From a bacterium (GTDB lineage Bacteria; Planctomycetota; UBA1135; GCA-002686595), in assembly GCA_030426785.1 (NCBI GenBank), contig JAUHXY010000005.1, positions 1 to 39,392 on the forward strand: 39,392 nucleotides of DNA, written 5' to 3'. The position numbers were made by a program, and so were the translations under genes. The stretch's first letter is position 1. Each line of letters opens with the position of its first letter. Shown piece by piece: positions 17,827 through 24,087 of this stretch. The notes beneath the pieces are model-generated. The model was not told where the DNA came from, did not search any database, and saw nothing but the letters and a program-made list of their open reading frames with translations.

Positions 17827-19905
17827 ATGACTGATCAAATCCTCCTCCTGGCGGCCATTTGTGCCGGCCTCGCCCTGATCTTTGCGGTCATTAAGTACCG
17901 CCAAATCATGTCCCGCGACGCGGGCACCCAGGAGATGCAGGACATCTCCAAACTGGTCCAACAAGGTGCTGCCGCCTTCTTGCGCGCGGAGTACATGTGG
18001 TTGACCGTATTCGTCGCGGGCGTGTTCGGCGTCATCTTCATGATCGAAGCCGATGGCTTGGGTCCGAAGACCGCCTACGCCTTCGTGGCAGGCGCCGCCG
18101 CATCGGCCATCGCCGGCTACTTCGGCATGCATACCGCCACCCGCGCGGCCGTGCGCACGACTCAGGCAGCCACCAAAGACTTGTCCAGCGCTCTCGACGT
18201 GGCCTTCTCTTCGGGAACGGTCATGGGCATGAGCGTGGTCGGCCTGGGCCTGTTGGGCGTCGCCATCTTCACGATGGTCTACGCCGTGGACGGCGTCATC
18301 AACGAGGCGGTTCTGCAGCAAGTGCTGGGCTTTAGCTTCGGTGCCTCCTCCATCGCGCTCTTCGCGCGCGTGGGTGGCGGCATCTTCACCAAGGCCGCCG
18401 ACGTGGGTGCCGACCTGGTGGGCAAGGTGGAAGCGGGTATCCCCGAGGACGACCCCCGCAACCCGGGCACCATCGCCGACAACGTGGGCGACAACGTTGG
18501 CGACGTGGCTGGCATGGGCGCGGACCTGTTCGAGTCCTACGTGGGTTCGCTCATCGCGGCCATGACCTTGGGCGCCTTCGCCTACCAGGGTCTCGACGGC
18601 CAAATGGGCATGATCATGCTGCCTCTCGCGGTCGCCGCGTTCGGCATCCTCGCCTCGGCCGTCGGCACGTTCTTCGTGAAGGCCACCGACGAACACCACC
18701 TGCACTCCGCCCTCTTCAAGGGCCTGGTGGTCGCCTCGGTCCTCGTGATCGGCGGCACGGCTGCGTTCGTGTTCACCGGCTTGCTCGATTTGCCCGAAAC
18801 CCTCAAAGCTGGCTACGAGGGCAACGCCTCGATGGCGCTCTTCGTGGCGGTCATCTCCGGTCTGATCGTTGGAGTCTTGATCGGTAAAGTCACCGAGTAC
18901 TACACCGCGATGGAAGCCAAGCCGGCCCAGTACATTGCCAAGCAATCGCAAACCGGCCCCGCGACCAACATCATCCACGGTCTGGCGACCGGCATGGAGT
19001 CGGTGGCCCTGCCCGTGATTTTGATCTGCGTCGCGATCTGGCTGTCCTTCTTTATGGCGGGCGTCTACGGCGTAGCCATCGCGGCGGTCGGCATGCTTTC
19101 GACCCTGGGCATCTCGCTCGGCGTGGATGCGTACGGCCCGGTGGCCGACAACGCGGGTGGCTTGGCCGAGATGGCGGAACTGCCCCCGGAAGTGCGCGAG
19201 CGTACCGACGCCCTCGACGCGGTGGGTAACACCACGGCGGCGATCGGAAAGGGTTTCGCAATCGGCTCGGCGGCCTTGACCGCCTTGGCCCTCTTTAGCG
19301 CCTTCACCGAAGCGGCCAACATTCGCATGCCCGAAGGAGAAACGCTCAGCCTGCAGATCTCCGATTCGCAGGTCATGATCGGCCTCTTGATCGGGGGTTT
19401 CTTGCCCTTCTTGTTCAGCGCCATGACGATGCGCGCCGTAGGTCGCGCGGCCAACCTGATGGTCGAGGAGATTCGCCGCCAGTTCCGCGAGATCCCCGGC
19501 ATTCTGGAAGGCACCGCGAAGCCGGATGCCGCGCGCTGCGTGGCCATTTCGACCAAGGGATCCCTGAAGCAAATGATCCTTCCCGGTGCGCTCGCCGTGG
19601 CCGTGCCGGTTTTGGTCGGCAAGTTCATGGGCGTCGAAACCCTGGGCGGTCTGCTCGGCGGTGCCCTCGTCACCGGCGTCATGATGGCCATCTTCATGGC
19701 CAACGCCGGCGGCGCTTGGGACAACGCGAAGAAGTACATCGAGAACGGCCACGAAGGCGGCAAGGGCTCGGAAGCTCACAAGGCTGCGGTCGTGGGCGAT
19801 ACGGTCGGCGACCCCTTCAAGGACACCTCGGGCCCCAGCCTCAATATCCTGGTCAAGTTGATGACCGTGGTGAGCCTGGTGTTCCTTCCTTGGTTCTTGG
19901 CCTAA
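17827..19905 (+). CDS. hppA: Membrane-bound ion-translocating pyrophosphatase, K+-dependent
   Basis: A 692-residue protein with about 16 transmembrane helices that couples pyrophosphate hydrolysis to Na+ and/or H+ export. The active-site block [20 protein letters not shown] plus [21 protein letters not shown] (about residues 193-240) and the C-terminal [14 protein letters not shown] and [17 protein letters not shown] are diagnostic. [14 protein letters not shown] (about 468) has Ala where K+-independent enzymes have Lys, so it should need K+. The glutamate in MGADLFES sits where Na+-PPases such as the Thermotoga enzyme have it, so Na+ or mixed Na+/H+ pumping is likely; this is an inference from family knowledge. 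Length is normal. The stop codon lies within the first copy of a 26-bp tandem repeat. The ATG has no strong Shine-Dalgarno sequence. Confidence 0.96.
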   Translation: MTDQILLLAAICAGLALIFAVIKYRQIMSRDAGTQEMQDISKLVQQGAAAFLRAEYMWLTVFVAGVFGVIFMIEADGLGPKTAYAFVAGAAASAIAGYFGMHTATRAAVRTTQAATKDLSSALDVAFSSGTVMGMSVVGLGLLGVAIFTMVYAVDGVINEAVLQQVLGFSFGASSIALFARVGGGIFTKAADVGADLVGKVEAGIPEDDPRNPGTIADNVGDNVGDVAGMGADLFESYVGSLIAAMTLGAFAYQGLDGQMGMIMLPLAVAAFGILASAVGTFFVKATDEHHLHSALFKGLVVASVLVIGGTAAFVFTGLLDLPETLKAGYEGNASMALFVAVISGLIVGVLIGKVTEYYTAMEAKPAQYIAKQSQTGPATNIIHGLATGMESVALPVILICVAIWLSFFMAGVYGVAIAAVGMLSTLGISLGVDAYGPVADNAGGLAEMAELPPEVRERTDALDAVGNTTAAIGKGFAIGSAALTALALFSAFTEAANIRMPEGETLSLQISDSQVMIGLLIGGFLPFLFSAMTMRAVGRAANLMVEEIRRQFREIPGILEGTAKPDAARCVAISTKGSLKQMILPGALAVAVPVLVGKFMGVETLGGLLGGALVTGVMMAIFMANAGGAWDNAKKYIENGHEGGKGSEAHKAAVVGDTVGDPFKDTSGPSLNILVKLMTVVSLVFLPWFLA

Positions 19906-19962
19906 CGGCCTGGCCTTGGTTCTTGGCCTAACGGCCTGGCCTTGGTTCTTGGCCTAACGGCC
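19888..19962 (+). repeat. 26-bp direct repeat, about 2.9 copies, spanning the hppA stop
   Basis: The unit CCTTGGTTCTTGGCCTAACG-GCCTGG occurs at 19888-19913 and 19914-19939, and its first 23 bases recur at 19940-19962. The copies are identical. Copy one encodes the last residues of HppA (PWFLA) and its TAA; later copies repeat that TAA in other phases. Since 26 is not a multiple of three, the protein is not extended. Each unit contains the short inverted repeat GGCC-TAAC-GGCC. Confidence 0.95.
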
Positions 19963-20039
19963 GAGACCTAGGCGGCTTCGGGGATTCGATTCGAACCCCG
20001 ATTCCGAAAGCCGGGAGGATCCCTCCTTCCGGCCGCCAC

Positions 20040-20073
20040 GCAGGCGGAGCGAGCGCAAACTCGCTCCGCCTGC
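20040..20073. terminator. Perfect 14-bp hairpin downstream of hppA
   Basis: GCAGGCGGAGCGAG and CTCGCTCCGCCTGC form a perfect 14-pair stem around a six-base loop (CGCAAA). A second, smaller hairpin (GAGG-ATC-CCTC within CCGG arms) lies just before it. The downstream run is only mildly T-rich (TGCGTTCTCG), so this may be a terminator or a 3' stabilising structure for hppA mRNA. Confidence 0.55.
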
Positions 20074-20107
20074 TGCGTTCTCGCTGTTCCGCGCCGTTTG
20101 GTGGGTG

Positions 20108-20134
20108 TTGCCCCCCGCGTGGATCGGCTATCCT
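20108..20134 (+). promoter_or_regulatory. Candidate rsfS promoter
   Basis: TTGCCC, a 15-base spacer and TATCCT lie after the hppA hairpin and 86 bases before the proposed rsfS start. The same TATCCT hexamer is used before the tRNA-Leu gene and the molybdopterin oxidoreductase. Spacing is short, so confidence is low. Confidence 0.3.
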
Positions 20135-20207
20135 CCCCTCAGCCGGGGGGCCGGGCACGCGCAGCGCAGGGACGCGCTGCACGCGAGCTGAAACGCCTCC
20201 CCCCATC

Positions 20208-20211
20208 GGAG
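20208..20211 (+). promoter_or_regulatory. Shine-Dalgarno GGAG positioned on an ATC codon
   Basis: GGAG lies eight bases before the ATC at 20220. It is the only ribosome binding site upstream of the conserved RsfS reading frame, and no ATG, GTG or TTG occurs in that frame between about 20100 and 20298. Confidence 0.45.
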
Positions 20212-20219
20212 AATCCGTC

Positions 20220-20597
20220 ATCGAAACTCGTCAACTCGCCGCAGCGGCCGCTTGGCTGGCCGACCAAAAAAAAGGAGAAGACATCCGCGTCTACGACGTG
20301 GGTGAGCAGGTCAATTTTGCCGACTACTTCGTCGTGATCACCGGCACGTCGCGCCCCCACGTGCGCGCCATGTACGACGAGATCCACTACCGGCTCAAAC
20401 TCGCCGGTCGCACCCATTCCCGAGCGGAAGGGGTCGAGCTGGGTTGGTGGGTGTTGGCGGACTTCGGCGACGTCGTGGTGCACATCCTGCAGCCCGAAGC
20501 GCGGGAGTTTTACTCCCTGGACGACCTGTACGGAGATTGCGAACAGCTGGATTGGGCCCAAGAGGAGTTGCCGCCCCTGCCTGCCGAGCGGGTCTAG
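20220..20597 (+). CDS. rsfS: Ribosome silencing factor RsfS, apparent ATC start
   Basis: RsfS binds uL14 on the 50S subunit and blocks subunit joining when nutrients are scarce. The frame reads ETRQLAAAAAWLADQKKGED, then IRVYDVGEQVNFADYFVVIT, GTSRPHVRAM and GWWVLADFGDVVVHILQPEA with REFYSLDDLYGD, matching the family along its whole length. The ORF track begins at the GTG at 20298, which would delete the first helix and strand. Codon by codon I find no ATG, GTG or TTG further upstream. The ATC at 20220, preceded by GGAG at eight bases, aligns with the usual first Met and gives a normal 125 residues. ATC initiation, or a base error from ATG, is therefore inferred. The downstream YyaL-like gene starts six bases after the stop, so the two are probably one operon. 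Confidence 0.85.
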   Translation: METRQLAAAAAWLADQKKGEDIRVYDVGEQVNFADYFVVITGTSRPHVRAMYDEIHYRLKLAGRTHSRAEGVELGWWVLADFGDVVVHILQPEAREFYSLDDLYGDCEQLDWAQEELPPLPAERV

Positions 20598-20603
20598 AAC
20601 TCG

Positions 20604-22313
20604 ATGGACTGGCACGCTCCCGACGAGAGTGCTTGGCAGCGGGCCAAGGAGAACGGCGCCTACGTCGTGCTCCTGCTCGAATCGGATTGGTGCCCCTTCA
20701 GTCGCCGATTCCGCGAACAGACCTTGGAGTCTCCCGAGGTGCTACAACGACTCGCCCACGACTTTGTGTGCATGCGCGTGCCCGCCGATCGCTATCCCGA
20801 GCTCGATCGACGCTTCGGAGGTGCCGGTTGGCCTACCCTGGCGCTAGCGGACGCGGACCAGAACCCTTTGGATCAAACCGGTCCCCTCAAGGCCGGGGAA
20901 TTAGTCGAACGGCTCGCCGCCTGGGCCGAAGGCCGGCCGGGTGTCGACGCTCCGCAGGATTTGGAGATGGCCTCCGTCTCCGAACAGGTCATGCAACGCT
21001 TGTTGGCGAGCGCGGACCCCGAGTACGGCGGGTGGGGCCAACGGCAAAAGTTCCCCCACCCCGAGGCCCTGCACTTCGCTTTGGTGCGCTGGTCGCGCGA
21101 GGGCGACCCGCGCATGCTGCGCTTGGTCACGCACACCTTGCAGCACATGCAAGCCGGCGCGATCCACGATCGGGTCGAGGGTGGCTTTTTCCGCTACGCG
21201 CGCACCCGCGATTGGGGCCACCCTCAGTTCCAAAAGATGCTGGGCTCGAACGCGCAGCGCATGCTGGCGTACGCCGAAGCCTACCAAGCCTTGGGGAATG
21301 AAACCTTCCGGGACACGGCTCTCGGCATCTACGACTGGATGCAACAATCGCTGTTGCAACCCGAGATCGGCGCCTATTCAGCCAGCCAAGACGAAGACTC
21401 GGAGTACTACCACCTGCCGACGCGCGAGCAACGCGCTCGCCGGGAAGCCCCGCAAACCGAGACTTGGATCTACACCGATCGCAACGCGGCGGCCGTGTGC
21501 GCCTTGCTGAAGGCCAGCGTCGCTTTGGATCGCAATGACCTCGCGGAGCAGGCCCTGCGCACCTTGGACTTCCTGGTGGAGCATCTCTACCGGCCGGGCA
21601 AGGGCGCCTATCACGCGTGGGACGGCAAGGCTAGCGGGACCGGCTTGCTCGCCGATCAGGCCGCTCTCCTACGCGCCATGACCTGGGCGATGCACAGCAC
21701 GGGCACGCGCAAGTACTTGGATTCCGCCGTCGAGTTGGCGCGCTTCACCCTGCACGCCTTCGGTGCTGGCTTGCCTGAACGGGTGCGGCCCATGGATGGC
21801 AGTTTGGTGGATCGACTGCACGAGATTCAGAGCCGGGGCGCGGTTGGGGAACGCACAGAATTGCTGCCCGCCAACGCCCAGTTTGCGGAAGCGCTGTTGC
21901 GCTTGTCCTACATGGCGGAAGCCCCGGATCTGCGCCAGGAAGCCGCTCGCATCTTGGGCGCGTTCCGCCACGACTGGCCACGCTTCGGCATTTCCACGGC
22001 TGACTACGGGCGGGCGATCGACCTGTTCGTGCACGAACCGGTGCAGGTCACCATCGTCGGCCCGCGCCACGGGGATCTGACCCGCGCCCTGCGCCGCGAA
22101 GCCCTGCGGCCCTACATCGCCAGCCGCGTGGTGCAGGTCCTCGATCCCGAGCAGGATTCGGCCTCCATGGAGCAAGCCGGTTGGCCGACCCAACGAGGCG
22201 AAGCGGAGGCGGTGGCATACGTGTACCAGGCGGGTCGATGCTATGCGCGCACTTCCGATCCGGCACAGTTGCCGTTCTTGATGACGCGTTTGGGACAAGA
22301 GCGGACCCTATAA
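20604..22313 (+). CDS. YyaL/DUF255-type thioredoxin-fold protein with alpha/alpha-toroid domain
   Basis: A 569-residue cytoplasmic protein. Residues 1-110 are a DUF255 thioredoxin-like domain (MDWHAPDESAWQRAKENGAY, LLLESDWCPFSRRFREQT, GWPTLALADADQNPL). The rest resembles the six-hairpin toroid of N-acylglucosamine 2-epimerase/cellulase-like folds (DPEYGGWGQRQKFPHPEAL, AIHDRVEGGFFRYARTRDW, KMLGSNAQRMLAYAEAY, SASQDEDSEYYHL). This is the YyaL/SPATA20 family. The family motif is usually C-H-W-C; here it is S27-D-W-C30, so the first cysteine is Ser and disulfide exchange of the usual kind is unlikely. At 569 residues it is also shorter than the roughly 650-700 typical. Function of the family is poorly known. 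It follows rsfS by six bases. Confidence 0.82.
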   Translation: MDWHAPDESAWQRAKENGAYVVLLLESDWCPFSRRFREQTLESPEVLQRLAHDFVCMRVPADRYPELDRRFGGAGWPTLALADADQNPLDQTGPLKAGELVERLAAWAEGRPGVDAPQDLEMASVSEQVMQRLLASADPEYGGWGQRQKFPHPEALHFALVRWSREGDPRMLRLVTHTLQHMQAGAIHDRVEGGFFRYARTRDWGHPQFQKMLGSNAQRMLAYAEAYQALGNETFRDTALGIYDWMQQSLLQPEIGAYSASQDEDSEYYHLPTREQRARREAPQTETWIYTDRNAAAVCALLKASVALDRNDLAEQALRTLDFLVEHLYRPGKGAYHAWDGKASGTGLLADQAALLRAMTWAMHSTGTRKYLDSAVELARFTLHAFGAGLPERVRPMDGSLVDRLHEIQSRGAVGERTELLPANAQFAEALLRLSYMAEAPDLRQEAARILGAFRHDWPRFGISTADYGRAIDLFVHEPVQVTIVGPRHGDLTRALRREALRPYIASRVVQVLDPEQDSASMEQAGWPTQRGEAEAVAYVYQAGRCYARTSDPAQLPFLMTRLGQERTL

Positions 22314-22342
22314 GGGGGCGGCCCTTGCGCCCGGGCTGCCGC

Positions 22343-22759
22343 CTAGGCCGCGGAGTCGAAGCCCTTGGCGCGCGCAATCGCGATCGCGACCGGGATCACG
22401 GCCAGGACGCCGCCCACGGTGAGCGCCGCGAACCACATGGGGGGCTTGACGTTCATGAGGTTCATCACCGTGAACACGAGCATGCCTCCTCCGACGGTGG
22501 CACAAATCCGGGGGATTTGCTCCTTCGCCATGAAGGCGGCCCCCAACGCTCCCGCCAACGTGCCCAGGATCGTACCGCCGGCCACCAACAGGTACGCCAG
22601 CGCCGGCAGAGAGTCCTGGTACGCCTGCCGCTGCACCGGATCGTTGAGATCGACCCCTTCCGGGGCCGGATGCATGCGCACCGAGGTGCTGATGAACATC
22701 ATCATCACGAGGATGGCCGTGATGAATCCGGCGAACAGAGCGGCGATGCGGTGGGTCAT
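22343..22759 (-). CDS. Small four-helix membrane protein, unknown
   Basis: A 138-residue protein with four hydrophobic segments: AALFAGFITAILVMMMFIST, ALAYLLVAGGTILGTLAGALGAAF, ICATVGGGMLVFTVMNLMNV and WFAALTVGGVLAVIPVAIAIA. A short extracytoplasmic loop (VRMHPAPEGVDLNDPVQRQAYQDSL) separates the first two. I do not recognise the family; it resembles small conserved membrane proteins of planctomycete genomes. It is the last gene of a minus-strand run after elaA, but a TAGAAT box six bases before its ATG overlaps the elaA stop, so it may also be transcribed alone as a leaderless message. Confidence 0.72.
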   Translation of the reverse strand: MTHRIAALFAGFITAILVMMMFISTSVRMHPAPEGVDLNDPVQRQAYQDSLPALAYLLVAGGTILGTLAGALGAAFMAKEQIPRICATVGGGMLVFTVMNLMNVKPPMWFAALTVGGVLAVIPVAIAIARAKGFDSAA

Positions 22760-22765
22760 GGCCGG

Positions 22766-22771
22766 ATTCTA
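22766..22771 (-). promoter_or_regulatory. TANNNT -10 box (TAGAAT) fused to the elaA stop codon
   Basis: TAGAAT is followed by CCGGCC and the ATG at 22759. The TAG of the box is itself the elaA stop codon, so the end of one gene forms the promoter of the next. Confidence 0.45.
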
Positions 22772-23254
22772 CCCAAGCTCGGGTTGGGTTTCCCGGCTCC
22801 CTTCCCGGCGCATGTCTTGATGCTCGATGCCGTCCAGGGGGTAGGGCTCCCCCACCGGTCGAAAGCCGTGCGACCGATAGAAATCGACGAGGTACACCTG
22901 AGCGTGCAAATGCACGGGATGCGCGGGCCAGACGCGGGTCACCGTTTCCAAACAGCGCTGCAGCAACGCATGGCCGAGTCCTTGCCCCCGCCGCGCGCCG
23001 TCCGTCACCACGCGGCCGATCGCGACCTCGGAACCATCGACGCCCGGTGCCAGCAGGCGGGCGTACGCGACCAGTTCTCCTTGCGCCGAACGGCCCAACA
23101 CGTGGCGCGTCTGCGCGTGCCGATCCTCCACGGTGGGGTCTTGGTAGACGCATTGTTGTTCGACCACGAACACGCGGCTGCGCAACTCCAAGAGATCGAA
23201 CACGTCCGTTGCGCTCAACGCGGCGAAGCGGCTCACCGTCCAGTGGACCGACAC
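22769..23254 (-). CDS. elaA: GNAT N-acetyltransferase, ElaA family
   Basis: A 161-residue acetyltransferase. It aligns along its length with E. coli ElaA as I know it: LLELRSRVFVVEQQCVYQD, HVLGRSAQGELVAYARLLAP, the acetyl-CoA loop IGRVVTDGARRGQGLGHALL (Q/RxxGxG/A), and HAQVYLVDFYRSHGFRPVGE with the terminal YPLDGIEHQDM. The start is a GTG four bases after the stop of the PolB-like exonuclease gene, with GGAGG about 11 bases upstream, so the two are probably cotranscribed. The physiological acceptor of ElaA proteins is unknown. Confidence 0.9.
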   Translation of the reverse strand: MSVHWTVSRFAALSATDVFDLLELRSRVFVVEQQCVYQDPTVEDRHAQTRHVLGRSAQGELVAYARLLAPGVDGSEVAIGRVVTDGARRGQGLGHALLQRCLETVTRVWPAHPVHLHAQVYLVDFYRSHGFRPVGEPYPLDGIEHQDMRREGSRETQPELG

Positions 23255-23258
23255 GGGC

Positions 23259-23978
23259 CTACTGCCCTCCCTTGAAGAGCGGCAACAGCGTGGTGGCTAA
23301 ACGCCGATACAACTCGCCGGTCGCACGAACGTCCCGTAGGCAGTATTCGCCGATGTCCTCGATACGACCCTCGCGATAGGCGCGGCCCACCTGGCTGCCG
23401 TCGATGGAGCCCTTTGGGCTGTCGACGTCGAAGCGCCGACACCAGTAATCCAAAGAATAGCGATCGCGCGTGGAACCTTGGAAGGTGAGCACGTCGAACA
23501 GATCGCAGTGTTCGGAGAGATCGTAGCGGTAGGGCACCAACTGCCGAGACGGCGGCACGTGCAACTGCGCCGAGCGCACCATCAGCACGGGCCCGTCGTA
23601 GCCGCGACCGTTGAAGGTCACCAAGCGCGAAGATCTTCCAGCCCCATCGCGCCGGCCGACGATCTCCCAAAAGCGTTGCAGGATTTGGGTTTCACTGCCT
23701 CGGTAGATCTTGGAGTGCGGCACCTTCTCCCAGGTCTGCTCTTCGCTCTCTTTGCCCTCCAACAGGATCAAACCTCGGTCCTGCTCGACCAACCACATGC
23801 CGATCGCGATGACCTTGCCGAGCCCCGGGTACAAGGCCAACCGTTCGGGTACCGCATCACGCCGCGTAGGGTCCTTTTCGCGCTCCAGCAGGTACCCACG
23901 GGTGCTTTCATCCACCTCCTCCCAGGTGAATCCGGCCACTTCGATGTCGAAGACGATGGTCGATCGGGATGGTGCCAT
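23259..23978 (-). CDS. Predicted 3'-5' exonuclease related to PolB exonuclease domain
   Basis: A 239-residue RNase H-like nuclease. DEDDy catalytic residues are visible: FDIEVAG (Asp11, Glu13), FNGRGYDGPVL (Asp) and the Tyr-x3-Asp of EYCLRDVRATGEL. The core LVTFNGRGYDGPVLMVRSA and DLFDVLTFQGSTRDRYSLDYWCRRF fit the PolB-exonuclease-like family (DNA_pol_B_exo2). There is no polymerase domain. Such stand-alone exonucleases are presumed to act in DNA repair or RNA trimming, without a settled role. A TAGGAT box seven bases before the ATG suggests a leaderless message leading the exonuclease-elaA-membrane protein unit. Confidence 0.85.
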   Translation of the reverse strand: MAPSRSTIVFDIEVAGFTWEEVDESTRGYLLEREKDPTRRDAVPERLALYPGLGKVIAIGMWLVEQDRGLILLEGKESEEQTWEKVPHSKIYRGSETQILQRFWEIVGRRDGAGRSSRLVTFNGRGYDGPVLMVRSAQLHVPPSRQLVPYRYDLSEHCDLFDVLTFQGSTRDRYSLDYWCRRFDVDSPKGSIDGSQVGRAYREGRIEDIGEYCLRDVRATGELYRRLATTLLPLFKGGQ

Positions 23979-23985
23979 GGGGCTT

Positions 23986-23991
23986 ATCCTA
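23986..23991 (-). promoter_or_regulatory. TANNNT -10 box (TAGGAT), leaderless arrangement
   Basis: TAGGAT is followed by AAGCCCC and the ATG at 23978. No Shine-Dalgarno sequence is present. Confidence 0.5.
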
Positions 23992-24033
23992 CCCGACCGC
24001 CGCCGAAGTCCAGAGCCAGCCCCTAACGCAAGA

Positions 24034-24061
24034 CGCGCCGCGGATCCCCATCCACGGCGCG
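24034..24061 (-). terminator. Hairpin downstream of the matrixin/IPT gene
   Basis: GCGCCGCGGAT and ATCCACGGCGC pair (10 of 11 positions, plus one outer C-G) around CCCC, starting 27 bases past the stop of the minus-strand gene. The minus-strand downstream run is TCTTGCGTT, only moderately U-rich. Confidence 0.4.
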
Positions 24062-24087
24062 CCTCACGCTGGCGAGTTTTTGGCCCC

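Noticed and set aside
17821-19779. 652-aa minus-strand ORF rich in His/Asp/Gly
   Set aside because: Antisense of hppA; the real gene is unambiguous.
20298-20597. 99-aa start for RsfS at the GTG
   Set aside because: It removes a helix and strand conserved across the family, while the missing residues are encoded in frame upstream.
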